Shown here: in pieces, positions 1 to 7,815 of the stretch
How the letters are laid out: every line of letters begins with the position of its first letter
How positions within the stretch are numbered: position 1 is the stretch's first letter
NCBI RefSeq assembly: GCF_030813415.1
Contig: NZ_JAUSUF010000001.1
Location: 310,001 to 374,000 of the forward strand
Source of the DNA: Eubacterium multiforme
GTDB lineage: Bacteria > Bacillota > Clostridia > Clostridiales > Clostridiaceae
Reading direction: 5' to 3'
Length of the DNA: 64,000 nt
Made by a program: the position numbers and the translations under genes
The notes under the pieces: generated by a model
The model's input: the letters and a program-made list of their open reading frames with translations, nothing else
What the model was told of the DNA's origin: nothing
Database searches by the model: none

Positions 1-512
1 CCATCACTAAAAGTAAATGGTAAATCTCCAATATGTTTTAAATTAACCTTCCCATTTTTATCTGTTGTAATTAAAGATACATTATCTCCTTCTTTTTTAT
101 TTGGACTTCCTCCTATGTAATATATACCTTCGTCAGCAGTTATAGAACTTCCATATCCAATTTCATAATCTAATGTTGAATGGTTTACTTCCTTCAAACT
201 TCCATTTTCATCTTTTAATACATATATATCAGGATAATATTTTTTCTTTCCACCCTTTGATGCTGGTTTTTCTGGGAAGTTTGCTCCTCCACCTACAACA
301 ATAAAATCTTTTGTTTTACCAAAAAGCATTCCAGCTGTACCTATATTTTTGTCAGATCCTTTCTGAGGTGAAAGCTGCCCATCACTTGTCCAAAGAATTT
401 TCTCTATTTTACTATTGTTATTTTCAACTTGATCTTTCTTTTCTTTATTCCCACATCCAACTAAAATAAGGGGTAATGCTAAGAAAATACTATATTTTAA
501 TATTTTTTTCAT
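1..512 (-). CDS. NanM/YjhT-type mutarotase lipoprotein (partial, N-terminal part)
   Basis: Only the first ~170 residues are inside the window; the gene continues past the left edge. The protein begins MKKILKYSIFLALPLILVGC, a lipoprotein signal with lipobox L-V-G-C, so it should be a membrane-anchored lipoprotein outside the cell. The mature part has a VVGGGANFPEKP stretch typical of the cyclically permuted mutarotase / N-acetylneuraminate epimerase family (kelch beta-propeller), and repeated beta-strand patterns. Family role: speeding the alpha/beta anomer conversion of free sialic acid. The start lies 20 bp after the stop of the sialidase gene with its own GGAGG site, so the two are almost certainly co-transcribed: the sialidase releases sialic acid and this protein would supply the anomer for uptake. 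The function is inferred from motif and context, since the C-terminal half was not visible. Confidence 0.75.
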   Translation of the reverse strand, partial: MKKILKYSIFLALPLILVGCGNKEKKDQVENNNSKIEKILWTSDGQLSPQKGSDKNIGTAGMLFGKTKDFIVVGGGANFPEKPASKGGKKKYYPDIYVLKDENGSLKEVNHSTLDYEIGYGSSITADEGIYYIGGSPNKKEGDNVSLITTDKNGKVNLKHIGDLPFTFSD

Positions 513-532
513 ATTATCTATTCCTCCAAAGT

Positions 533-3022
533 TTATTTCTTAGTATATTTTCTTTTGATATTAAAAAAAGCACCTAATGAAATTAAAACACCTCCTAAAT
601 ATGATAAATTACCTCCCATACCTGTTTTAGGTAATTTATCTCCATTATCATTTTTATCTATTGATTCTTTTGAATTTAATGGCTGGATTTCTTTTTTATT
701 TTCTAGTTTTTTTTTAATATTATTTCGAGGACTGGCTGATAATATAGATTTGCTGTATTCTAACCCATTCTTAGCCTTTTCAATTTCCTTAATTACATTA
801 GTTATTGTTTCTTTGCTAACACTTCCATTATTTAATATTTCTTCTCCATGATTAATTGCTTCTCTATATTTTGTTACACTTTCTGGTGTCATTCCAGTTG
901 TATCTTTATTTTCACTTAATAATTTAGATAATGTTTCTTTATTTACATTATTTAAATTACTATCTAAATATTTTAAATTCATTTCTATATAAGACATTTC
1001 TTCATTAGGGGTACCTTCATAAAATAATCCTATATTACCATTATTTAATTCTGATAAACAAGAATAAGCATAATAACCTCTCTTTACTAGTTTTTTATAT
1101 TTCCAATTAATTTTATATTTAGGTTCTCCATTATTATAAGTTCCTACTTTATCAATTAACCCTATTCTAACAGTACCATTTGATCTATCTCTGGCATCAG
1201 GATTGGCAAAAATTATAGCATCTTTTCCATCAATTTTTTCACTATAATTTATAGCTGTTAATTGACAATATGGTTCTAAAACATCCGTATCCTTTTCTAC
1301 ATTTTCATCCCAAGTTGCACCTCCATCAAAACTTGTTGCAACATTTAAATATCCAGTTAAATTTCTCATAAATAATTTTAATTGTCCATCTGGCATTTCA
1401 ACAGCTTGACACTCAGTTAATTGGTATGAATTATCATTTAATGTTTTAGAATTTATAACTCTTCCACCACTAACTTTTCTATTATCATTTGGAGATTCTC
1501 CTCTAGTCCAAGTCTTTCCATGGTCATCACTATATATTACAGCACTAGATTGTTTGTTATTTTCATTAGTATAGTAAATAGGATATACAATTCTTCCTTT
1601 ATGTTTTCCCTTCTTCATTTGTATTCCTCTACCAGGGGCTACTCCCATAAACTTCATCCAGTTTTCCTTAACTTCATAATTTATATTTTTAGGTGAGCTC
1701 CAAGTCTTTCCGTCATCATCACTATATATAATATCTATATAACTTGTTCCATAAATTTTTAAAGGTGAATTACTTGCTGTTATATTACTTATTTTTTTAT
1801 TATTTTTATATAAATTACTATTAGAATCTATTGTATACTCTGTTTTCTTTCCATCTTTGTCATATACTACATTATCCCTTACAGTAAATTCATTACCTAA
1901 ACTATTATAAAGACATAAATATTTCTTTCCATTAATATCTTTAAATCCATTTCCTTTTTTAGAATTTCCAAAACCATATCCTGAAGGAAAATGAGTTACT
2001 AATAAAAATATTCTTCCTGTTTCATCATCTTGAATTAAGCTTGTATCTATAGTAGATGCTTTATCAGGATAATCTATAATTATTTTTCCTGTATTCCAAG
2101 TTTTACCTCCATCTTCACTTCTTCTTATTGCCGTATCTATATTGTTAGGTGAGTCTGCTCCATTAGATATTCTTGCATCAATTGAAGCTAATAGTGTACC
2201 TTTTTTTGTAGTAAATAATGCTGGTATTCTATAATTATTTGAATTTAAATATCCTTTATAAAATAAATCTACAGCCTTTGTTTTAACTGCCCCATCTACA
2301 AGTTCCTCTTCCTTTTCTTTTGTTTCTCCTGTTTTATTTATTAAATATTCATCACTTAATGGCTCTTTATAAATATTTAAAAACTCTATATTACCTTTTA
2401 AATTATATTCATTAGCTTGTCCATACCTTTTAGTTTTTCCAATAAATGCACTATCTAAGTTTGCTATATTTTTTATAAACTTAGTATTATTATCTTTAAC
2501 ATCATTTATAATTTTTCCGTTAAGGTAAAGTTTATATCCTTTATTTTTTTCAACCTTTAAAGCAACTGTATTTTCTTCTGGATTTAAAATAGCATCTTTA
2601 TAAATATGAGCTAAATTTTCTGTACCAACTTGTGTATTTCCTTCATTTTTTTGATTTCTAACTTCAAATCCAACTTTTGAATTTGTAACGTAAAAATTAA
2701 AATATCCATTTCTTGTTTTACTATTACTTATTCCAAGTAAAGTTTGAATTTTCGAGTCCTTTAAATTAAATCTTACGACAATTGTACCTTCCTCTAAATC
2801 CTTATATTTACCTAGATCATTTGTAATATTTAGAGGATTAACACCATCTAAATTTACATTTTTATAATTTCCTAAAGAATTTAATTTTTCAGTCCTACCT
2901 ACACTTTCCTTATAACTAGCCTTGTCATTTAAATTTAAAGAATTTCCTTGGGTTAAAAAATAATTACCTCCATTAATAGCCATAGACGTGGCTATTAATA
3001 ATGTTGCACCTTTATAAATCAT
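533..3022 (-). CDS. Cell-wall-anchored exo-sialidase (GH33, NanI-like)
   Basis: An 829-residue secreted sialidase that cleaves terminal sialic acids from glycans. It has a short hydrophobic N-terminal signal region, a CBM40/concanavalin-like sialic acid-binding domain (about 45-230), and a catalytic propeller (about 250-690). The catalytic set lines up with C. perfringens NanI: R265 in YRIP, D290, E537, R553, R613 and nucleophile Y653. Four Asp boxes are visible (SEDGGKTW, SDDDGKTW, SDDHGKTW, SFDGGATW). The C-terminal ~140 residues hold a helical FIVAR-like segment (about 695-755), a Lys/Asn-rich linker, and an LPKTG sortase motif (797-801) followed by a hydrophobic stretch and KRKYTKK. NanI of C. 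perfringens is about 694 residues, so the extra length is the wall-anchoring tail. The RBS AGGAGG precedes the ATG. First gene of a unit with the downstream mutarotase lipoprotein. Confidence 0.95.
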   Translation of the reverse strand: MIYKGATLLIATSMAINGGNYFLTQGNSLNLNDKASYKESVGRTEKLNSLGNYKNVNLDGVNPLNITNDLGKYKDLEEGTIVVRFNLKDSKIQTLLGISNSKTRNGYFNFYVTNSKVGFEVRNQKNEGNTQVGTENLAHIYKDAILNPEENTVALKVEKNKGYKLYLNGKIINDVKDNNTKFIKNIANLDSAFIGKTKRYGQANEYNLKGNIEFLNIYKEPLSDEYLINKTGETKEKEEELVDGAVKTKAVDLFYKGYLNSNNYRIPALFTTKKGTLLASIDARISNGADSPNNIDTAIRRSEDGGKTWNTGKIIIDYPDKASTIDTSLIQDDETGRIFLLVTHFPSGYGFGNSKKGNGFKDINGKKYLCLYNSLGNEFTVRDNVVYDKDGKKTEYTIDSNSNLYKNNKKISNITASNSPLKIYGTSYIDIIYSDDDGKTWSSPKNINYEVKENWMKFMGVAPGRGIQMKKGKHKGRIVYPIYYTNENNKQSSAVIYSDDHGKTWTRGESPNDNRKVSGGRVINSKTLNDNSYQLTECQAVEMPDGQLKLFMRNLTGYLNVATSFDGGATWDENVEKDTDVLEPYCQLTAINYSEKIDGKDAIIFANPDARDRSNGTVRIGLIDKVGTYNNGEPKYKINWKYKKLVKRGYYAYSCLSELNNGNIGLFYEGTPNEEMSYIEMNLKYLDSNLNNVNKETLSKLLSENKDTTGMTPESVTKYREAINHGEEILNNGSVSKETITNVIKEIEKAKNGLEYSKSILSASPRNNIKKKLENKKEIQPLNSKESIDKNDNGDKLPKTGMGGNLSYLGGVLISLGAFFNIKRKYTKK

Positions 3023-3477
3023 TTTTATCTCCTCCTATAAAATATAAATTATTTAATATTTTTTTATTTAACTTTTTATTTATAGAATTTTTTAACTATA
3101 ATTTTTAACATATTTAATTAAGTTAAAAATCATATTATCTTTTGATTTATTTATAGAACATTTTTGAATTATATAGTTAATGAAATACAATACATCTAGC
3201 TAAAGAATTTATGAAAATAAATTGTACATTAACATTTTTCATGAAAATCTTTTTCTTATATGTTTTATTGTAAACATTTTCTTTCCATTTTTCAACATAT
3301 TTTTTTAAATTTTCTTAATATTTTTTAAATTTAGAAAATTATTTTCATATTAATCTAATATTATTAAATAAATATAATAATTATTTTATAAAATCTATTA
3401 TCCATAATATAAATTTCTTTTACAAAAAAAAAATAGACTAAGTTTAATTAGTCTATTTTCCTATAATTTAATTATTT
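3023..3477. other. 455-bp AT-rich intergenic region upstream of the sialidase
   Basis: No plausible gene is seen. The right end holds the terminator of the ABC exporter gene. The rest is the leader and promoter region of the sialidase (minus strand). A CcpA cre-like element, read on the minus strand as AAAGAAAATGTTTACAAT, lies at 3267-3284. It matches the degenerate cre consensus except at two positions. I could not assign a convincing -35/-10 pair. Confidence 0.5.
3424..3458 (-). terminator. Intrinsic terminator of the ABC exporter gene
   Basis: Stem AAATAGACTAA (3431-3441) pairs with TTAGTCTATTT (3448-3458). On the minus strand the stem is followed by a long T run (A run at 3424-3433 on the plus strand). 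It lies 20 bp past the stop of the gene ending at 3478. Confidence 0.85.
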
Positions 3478-5190
3478 TTAATCCATTCTCATTGCTGAAG
3501 TATAAAGATCATAATAAATTCCCTTTTTATCCATAAGTTCCTTATGACTACCCTTTTCTTCAATGCCATCATCAGTTAAAACAACTATTTCATCTGCATT
3601 TCTTATAGTTGATAATCTATGGGCAACAACTATTGTTGTTCTTCCAAAACAAAGTTTATCTAATGATTTTTGTATCATAGCCTCAGTTGTATTATCAAGT
3701 GCTGATGTTGCTTCATCTAATATTAAAATTTTAGGATTCTTTAAAAATACTCTAGCTATTGATATTCTTTGTTTTTGACCACCAGATAGCTTTACTCCAC
3801 GCTCTCCAATATAAGTTTCATATCCATCCTTTTGTTCCATTATAAAGTCATGAATATTTGCCATTTTACAAGCTTTTATTATCTCTTCATCGGTAGCTTC
3901 CATATTACCATAGAGAATATTTTCTTTTATTGTACCTGTAAATAAAAATACTTCTTGTTGAACCATACCAATATTTTTCCTTAAAGAATCAGCTTTAATA
4001 TTATAAATACTTTCTCCATCAATTAAAATATCTCCACTATCTATTTCATAAAATCTAGGAATCAAATTACAAAAAGTTGTCTTTCCTCCACCTGAAGGTC
4101 CAACTAATGCTACCATCTTCCCAGCCTCAATATTTAGTGAAATTCCTTCTAATATTTTTTTATCTTCATAACTAAAGTGAACATTGTCAAACTTTATATC
4201 CCCTTTAATATTCTTTAAATCCTTAGCATTTTCTTTATCCTTTTCTTTAGGTAACTTTAAAATATCAGTAAATCTATTAAATCCGCTCATTCCATTTTGA
4301 TATTGTTCCATAAAGTTTATTAATTTTTTAATTGGATCTGTAAATAACTTTATATAAAGAACATAAGCCATAAAATCACCAATATTAATCTTATCATATA
4401 AAGTAAAAATTCCACCTAAAATTAATACTACATAATTTAATAAATCAACATAAAAATTAGCTCCTGCAAAATACTGGGCCATAACTTTATATGCCCTTTC
4501 TCTTGCTCTTTTAAATCTTGTATTACCAACTTCAAACTTTTCTATTTCATACTTTTCACTTACAAAAGCCTTTGAAACTTTAATTCCAGAAATACTATTT
4601 TGAAGTGTAGCATTTACAAAACCTGTTTCTTCCCTTGTTTTAAGAAAGGCTCTATGCATTCTCTTTCTTTGAATTAAAGTGAAAATAACTATTATAGGAA
4701 TAAAAGCAAATATAATAAGAGTTAATATTAAGTTTATATTTACAAGTATAATAAATGAACCAAATAGCATTATAATTGAAATGAATAAATCTTCCGGTCC
4801 ATGATGGGCAAGTTCTGAAATATCATTTAAATCATTTACTATTCTAGACATTATATCTCCAGTTTTATTATTATCAAAGTATGTATTAGGAAGTCTTTGA
4901 AGGTGAGTATATAAATCTCTTCTCATATCTCCTTGCATTCTAACTCCAACCACATGTCCCCAATACTGCATAAAGTAACCACAAATAGCTTTAACAATAA
5001 ATATTAAAATAAGTGTTATTCCAAAGTAACTTATCATTCTTAAATCTTTATCTGGTATAGATATGTTTATAAGTTCTTTTGTCATATATGGATATACTAA
5101 ATCACAACCTGCTGCAATTAATGCGGCAAGTAAATCTAATAAAAACAACTTTTTATATGGTTTATAATAAGTAATAAATTTTTTTAACAT
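3478..5190 (-). CDS. ABC exporter, fused permease-ATPase (MdlB/MsbA type)
   Basis: A 570-residue half-transporter. The N-terminal ~310 residues form an exporter-type membrane domain with six predicted helices. The C-terminal ~240 residues form the nucleotide-binding domain, with Walker A GPSGGGKTT near residue 360, signature LSGGQKQR, Walker B ILILDEATSALD and a switch histidine in VVAHRLST. Family members export lipids, peptides or drugs as dimers. No second half-transporter is adjacent, so a homodimer is likely. The gene starts 9 bp after the stop of the preceding importer ATPase gene and has its own AAGGAG site, so it is probably co-transcribed with an importer operon, an unusual pairing with no obvious functional link. 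The substrate is unknown. Confidence 0.9.
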   Translation of the reverse strand: MLKKFITYYKPYKKLFLLDLLAALIAAGCDLVYPYMTKELINISIPDKDLRMISYFGITLILIFIVKAICGYFMQYWGHVVGVRMQGDMRRDLYTHLQRLPNTYFDNNKTGDIMSRIVNDLNDISELAHHGPEDLFISIIMLFGSFIILVNINLILTLIIFAFIPIIVIFTLIQRKRMHRAFLKTREETGFVNATLQNSISGIKVSKAFVSEKYEIEKFEVGNTRFKRARERAYKVMAQYFAGANFYVDLLNYVVLILGGIFTLYDKINIGDFMAYVLYIKLFTDPIKKLINFMEQYQNGMSGFNRFTDILKLPKEKDKENAKDLKNIKGDIKFDNVHFSYEDKKILEGISLNIEAGKMVALVGPSGGGKTTFCNLIPRFYEIDSGDILIDGESIYNIKADSLRKNIGMVQQEVFLFTGTIKENILYGNMEATDEEIIKACKMANIHDFIMEQKDGYETYIGERGVKLSGGQKQRISIARVFLKNPKILILDEATSALDNTTEAMIQKSLDKLCFGRTTIVVAHRLSTIRNADEIVVLTDDGIEEKGSHKELMDKKGIYYDLYTSAMRMD

Positions 5191-5199
5191 TTTCTCTCC

Positions 5200-5871
5200 T
5201 TATAGTAAATTTATAATATCTCCTTTGTGTTTTTGAAGTTCTTCTATGAAAACTCCTTTAACCTTTAAAGGTGATTCTCCAACAACAATTACCTTCCCTT
5301 GGAAATATATACATTCATCCACATCATGTGTAACAAAAATAACTATTCTCTTATCTTCATTAAAAATCTTCTTAAATTCATCCATAATAGAATATTTTGT
5401 TTTATAATCTAAAGACTTAAATGGCTCATCCATAAGTATTACCTTTGAAGGTTTACCTAAAGCCCTTGCAATATTAATTCTTTGCTTCATTCCACCACTT
5501 AGCTTATCTGGATAAGTATTTACCCAGTCTTCTCCTGAAACCTTTTTTAATACCTCTAAAACCTTATTGTCAAGGTCTATCCCTTTATAATAATTTTTTA
5601 AAGCTAATTTTAGGTTTTGTGACACTGTAAGCCATGGTATTAATCTATCTTCTTGAAAAATGTAACTAACATTATTTAAATTACATCCTTCTATTGTTCC
5701 AGAATCTAATTTAAGTAGCCCTGAAATTAAATTTAATATTGTACTTTTCCCTTTTCCCGATTCTCCTATTAAACAATTAATTTTGCTATTATCTAACACT
5801 AAATTAAAATTATCTAATACTTTCTTTTCTCCAAAACTTTTACATACATTTTTAAGTATTAATTTACTCAT
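5200..5871 (-). CDS. ABC importer ATPase, SsuB/TauB family
   Basis: A 223-residue ATP-binding subunit with Walker A GESGKGKST (about residues 37-45), signature LSGGMKQR, Walker B VILMDEPFKSLD and the H-loop FVTHDVDE. It is the energy-coupling subunit for the permease encoded just upstream, with which it overlaps by 8 bp. The family (SsuB/TauB/ThiZ/NitT) serves sulfonates, nitrate, pyrimidine precursors and similar small anions. The sequence does not tell which. It is the third gene of the order binding protein, permease, ATPase. Confidence 0.9.
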   Translation of the reverse strand: MSKLILKNVCKSFGEKKVLDNFNLVLDNSKINCLIGESGKGKSTILNLISGLLKLDSGTIEGCNLNNVSYIFQEDRLIPWLTVSQNLKLALKNYYKGIDLDNKVLEVLKKVSGEDWVNTYPDKLSGGMKQRINIARALGKPSKVILMDEPFKSLDYKTKYSIMDEFKKIFNEDKRIVIFVTHDVDECIYFQGKVIVVGESPLKVKGVFIEELQKHKGDIINLL

Positions 5872-6625
5872 CTTTTTGCCACCTATAATATTTTTTAGTT
5901 AAAATTTTATTTACTAATTCAAAAAGCAAAGATATTATAGCAATAATTACTATCCAAGCAAAAATAGTTGGAGTATCAAAGTTCATCTTTGCAAGCTGTA
6001 CTGATGCCCCTATACCATATTTAGGCTGTCCGTGGACTTCTCCAGCAATTACTACCTTAAAGGCTAATGATATAGTAGGAACTAATATTTTTAGTATATA
6101 AAAGATTATATTTGGCACATATACCTTTTTAACTTTTTCTAAAGTTGGTACTTCATATATTTTCATCATTTCTTCTAATTTTTTATCATTTTTAGTTAAA
6201 GTATTTAAAATGCCATCATAAAGAATTGGAAATACAATTGCTATTCCCACTATAAATGGAGCATTATCTTTATCAACCCATATAAGGGCAAGAACTACTA
6301 ATACAAGAGTTGGGATTGTTTTTCCTATAGAATTCAAAGGTTTTAATAGATTATTTATAAGAGGGTACAAACTTGATAGTACCCCCATTATTATTGCAAA
6401 TACAAGTGCCACTACAAAGCTGATTATTGTTCTATAAAAGCTTGAAAATACAATTAGCAAAAAATCCTTTTCTTTTACTATTTGAGCTATTGAAGCTAAC
6501 ACCTCTTGAAGCTTTGGAAGATATATATCATTATTAATTTTTAATGCAATTACCTGCCAAAGTAATAATAATATAAATCCTCCTATTAATATTTCAAATT
6601 TACTTTTCCATGTAGATTCCTTCAT
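5864..6625 (-). CDS. ABC importer permease, SsuC/TauC family
   Basis: A 253-residue membrane protein with about six hydrophobic helices. It has a typical EAA-type coupling loop region (about 150-175, around TLEKVKKVYVPNI) and a conserved tail with the GIGASVQLAKM segment. It forms the channel of the importer whose binding protein and ATPase flank it. The start ATG overlaps the end of the binding protein gene by 26 bp, so translation is likely coupled. Substrate unknown. Confidence 0.9.
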   Translation of the reverse strand: MKESTWKSKFEILIGGFILLLLWQVIALKINNDIYLPKLQEVLASIAQIVKEKDFLLIVFSSFYRTIISFVVALVFAIIMGVLSSLYPLINNLLKPLNSIGKTIPTLVLVVLALIWVDKDNAPFIVGIAIVFPILYDGILNTLTKNDKKLEEMMKIYEVPTLEKVKKVYVPNIIFYILKILVPTISLAFKVVIAGEVHGQPKYGIGASVQLAKMNFDTPTIFAWIVIIAIISLLFELVNKILTKKYYRWQKDE

Positions 6626-7592
6626 TTGGAACCTTTCCGCCTATTGACTTACTATCAAATTTATCTAATTTTTTAAAGTAAGTATTATATTCTGTCTTTG
6701 AATCCTTTATTGGAACATATTTAAGATTTGATTTTTTAATAGCTTTTCCTATTATGTTTTTATTTGCTGAAACGCCTATGCTTTCACAAATATCTCCAAG
6801 GTCCTTTTTATCTTCTACTGCATATTTTACACTGTCATCTAATTTATCTAAGAACTTTTCAACAAATTTATTATCATTTTTAATTAAGTCTTCCTTAACT
6901 ATTACAGTAGCTTGAGGGAAACCGTATTTTGAATTATTTTCTTTTTTCCACTCATCATTTAAATTCATTATTACATTTAAATTTGGCTTCTTAGCTAATA
7001 CTTGACTTAAAGCTGGTTCTGGAACAACTGCAAATTTTGCTTTTCCTGAAATTATTGTTGGTGCAAGTTCTGTAATTCCATTTAAATAACTAAACTTAAT
7101 ATCCTTATTTACATTTAAGCCTAAGTTACTTAAAACATCTTTTGTAACTATATCTGGAGTAAGACCTTTACCTATATTATAAATTTCTTTTCCTTTTAAA
7201 TCTTTTATATTTTTTATTTTTTCTGTTGATACTAAATAAAATGATCCCCAGCCTGTTGTTGCTGCTATTTTATAACCTATCTTTTTGTTATATTGTATTG
7301 CAGCTACATTTGATGGAACTATTGCAATGTCAGCTTCGCCCTTCATTACAGAAGTTACTAATGCATCTGGAGTCTTTTCTATTGTATATTTAACATTAAA
7401 TCCATCTTCAATCTTTGGATTGTCTTTTATTAATTTAGCTGCACTTATAGCTGGCAGTCCATCTGGTACCATTACCTTTATTTCCTTTGCTTGTTTTGAA
7501 GCATCTGAAGTACTTTTATTACCTTCACCACAGCCTACTAACGTAAAGACTGCTACCATCATCAACAAAATACTTGCTATCTTTTTTTTCAT
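6600..7592 (-). CDS. ABC importer substrate-binding lipoprotein (NitT/TauT/SsuA-like)
   Basis: A 330-residue extracytoplasmic binding protein. The N-terminus is a lipoprotein signal ending in lipobox L-V-G-C (cysteine near residue 21). The mature part begins a periplasmic-binding-protein type II fold (IKVMVPDGLPAISAAKL) with the usual GKEIYNIGKG and VVPEPALSQVL segments. It delivers ligand to the permease and ATPase encoded next. The RBS is AGGGGG. No TPP, SAM or other riboswitch was recognised in the 210-bp upstream region, so regulation gives no hint of the ligand. Confidence 0.88.
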   Translation of the reverse strand: MKKKIASILLMMVAVFTLVGCGEGNKSTSDASKQAKEIKVMVPDGLPAISAAKLIKDNPKIEDGFNVKYTIEKTPDALVTSVMKGEADIAIVPSNVAAIQYNKKIGYKIAATTGWGSFYLVSTEKIKNIKDLKGKEIYNIGKGLTPDIVTKDVLSNLGLNVNKDIKFSYLNGITELAPTIISGKAKFAVVPEPALSQVLAKKPNLNVIMNLNDEWKKENNSKYGFPQATVIVKEDLIKNDNKFVEKFLDKLDDSVKYAVEDKKDLGDICESIGVSANKNIIGKAIKKSNLKYVPIKDSKTEYNTYFKKLDKFDSKSIGGKVPNEGIYMEK

Positions 7593-7815
7593 AACTTATA
7601 TCCCCCTTATATTATTAAGTTGTATTTTTAAGCTATAATCAGTATGCCTTTATAGCATATTTCATAAAGTAATTTTTGCTTTAACTTAAATTATACCAAA
7701 AAAATGCAAAATTCTCTATAAAATTACCATGTATTTATTTTACCCAATATGATTACCCTATATTTAGTAAATATTTTTAACCTTCATCATATTTTATAAA
7801 GAGGTGATAATTACT

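Noticed and set aside
7593-7803. Possible riboswitch before the first importer operon
   Set aside because: No THI box, SAM, FMN or other consensus element was recognisable; only AT-rich promoter-like DNA.
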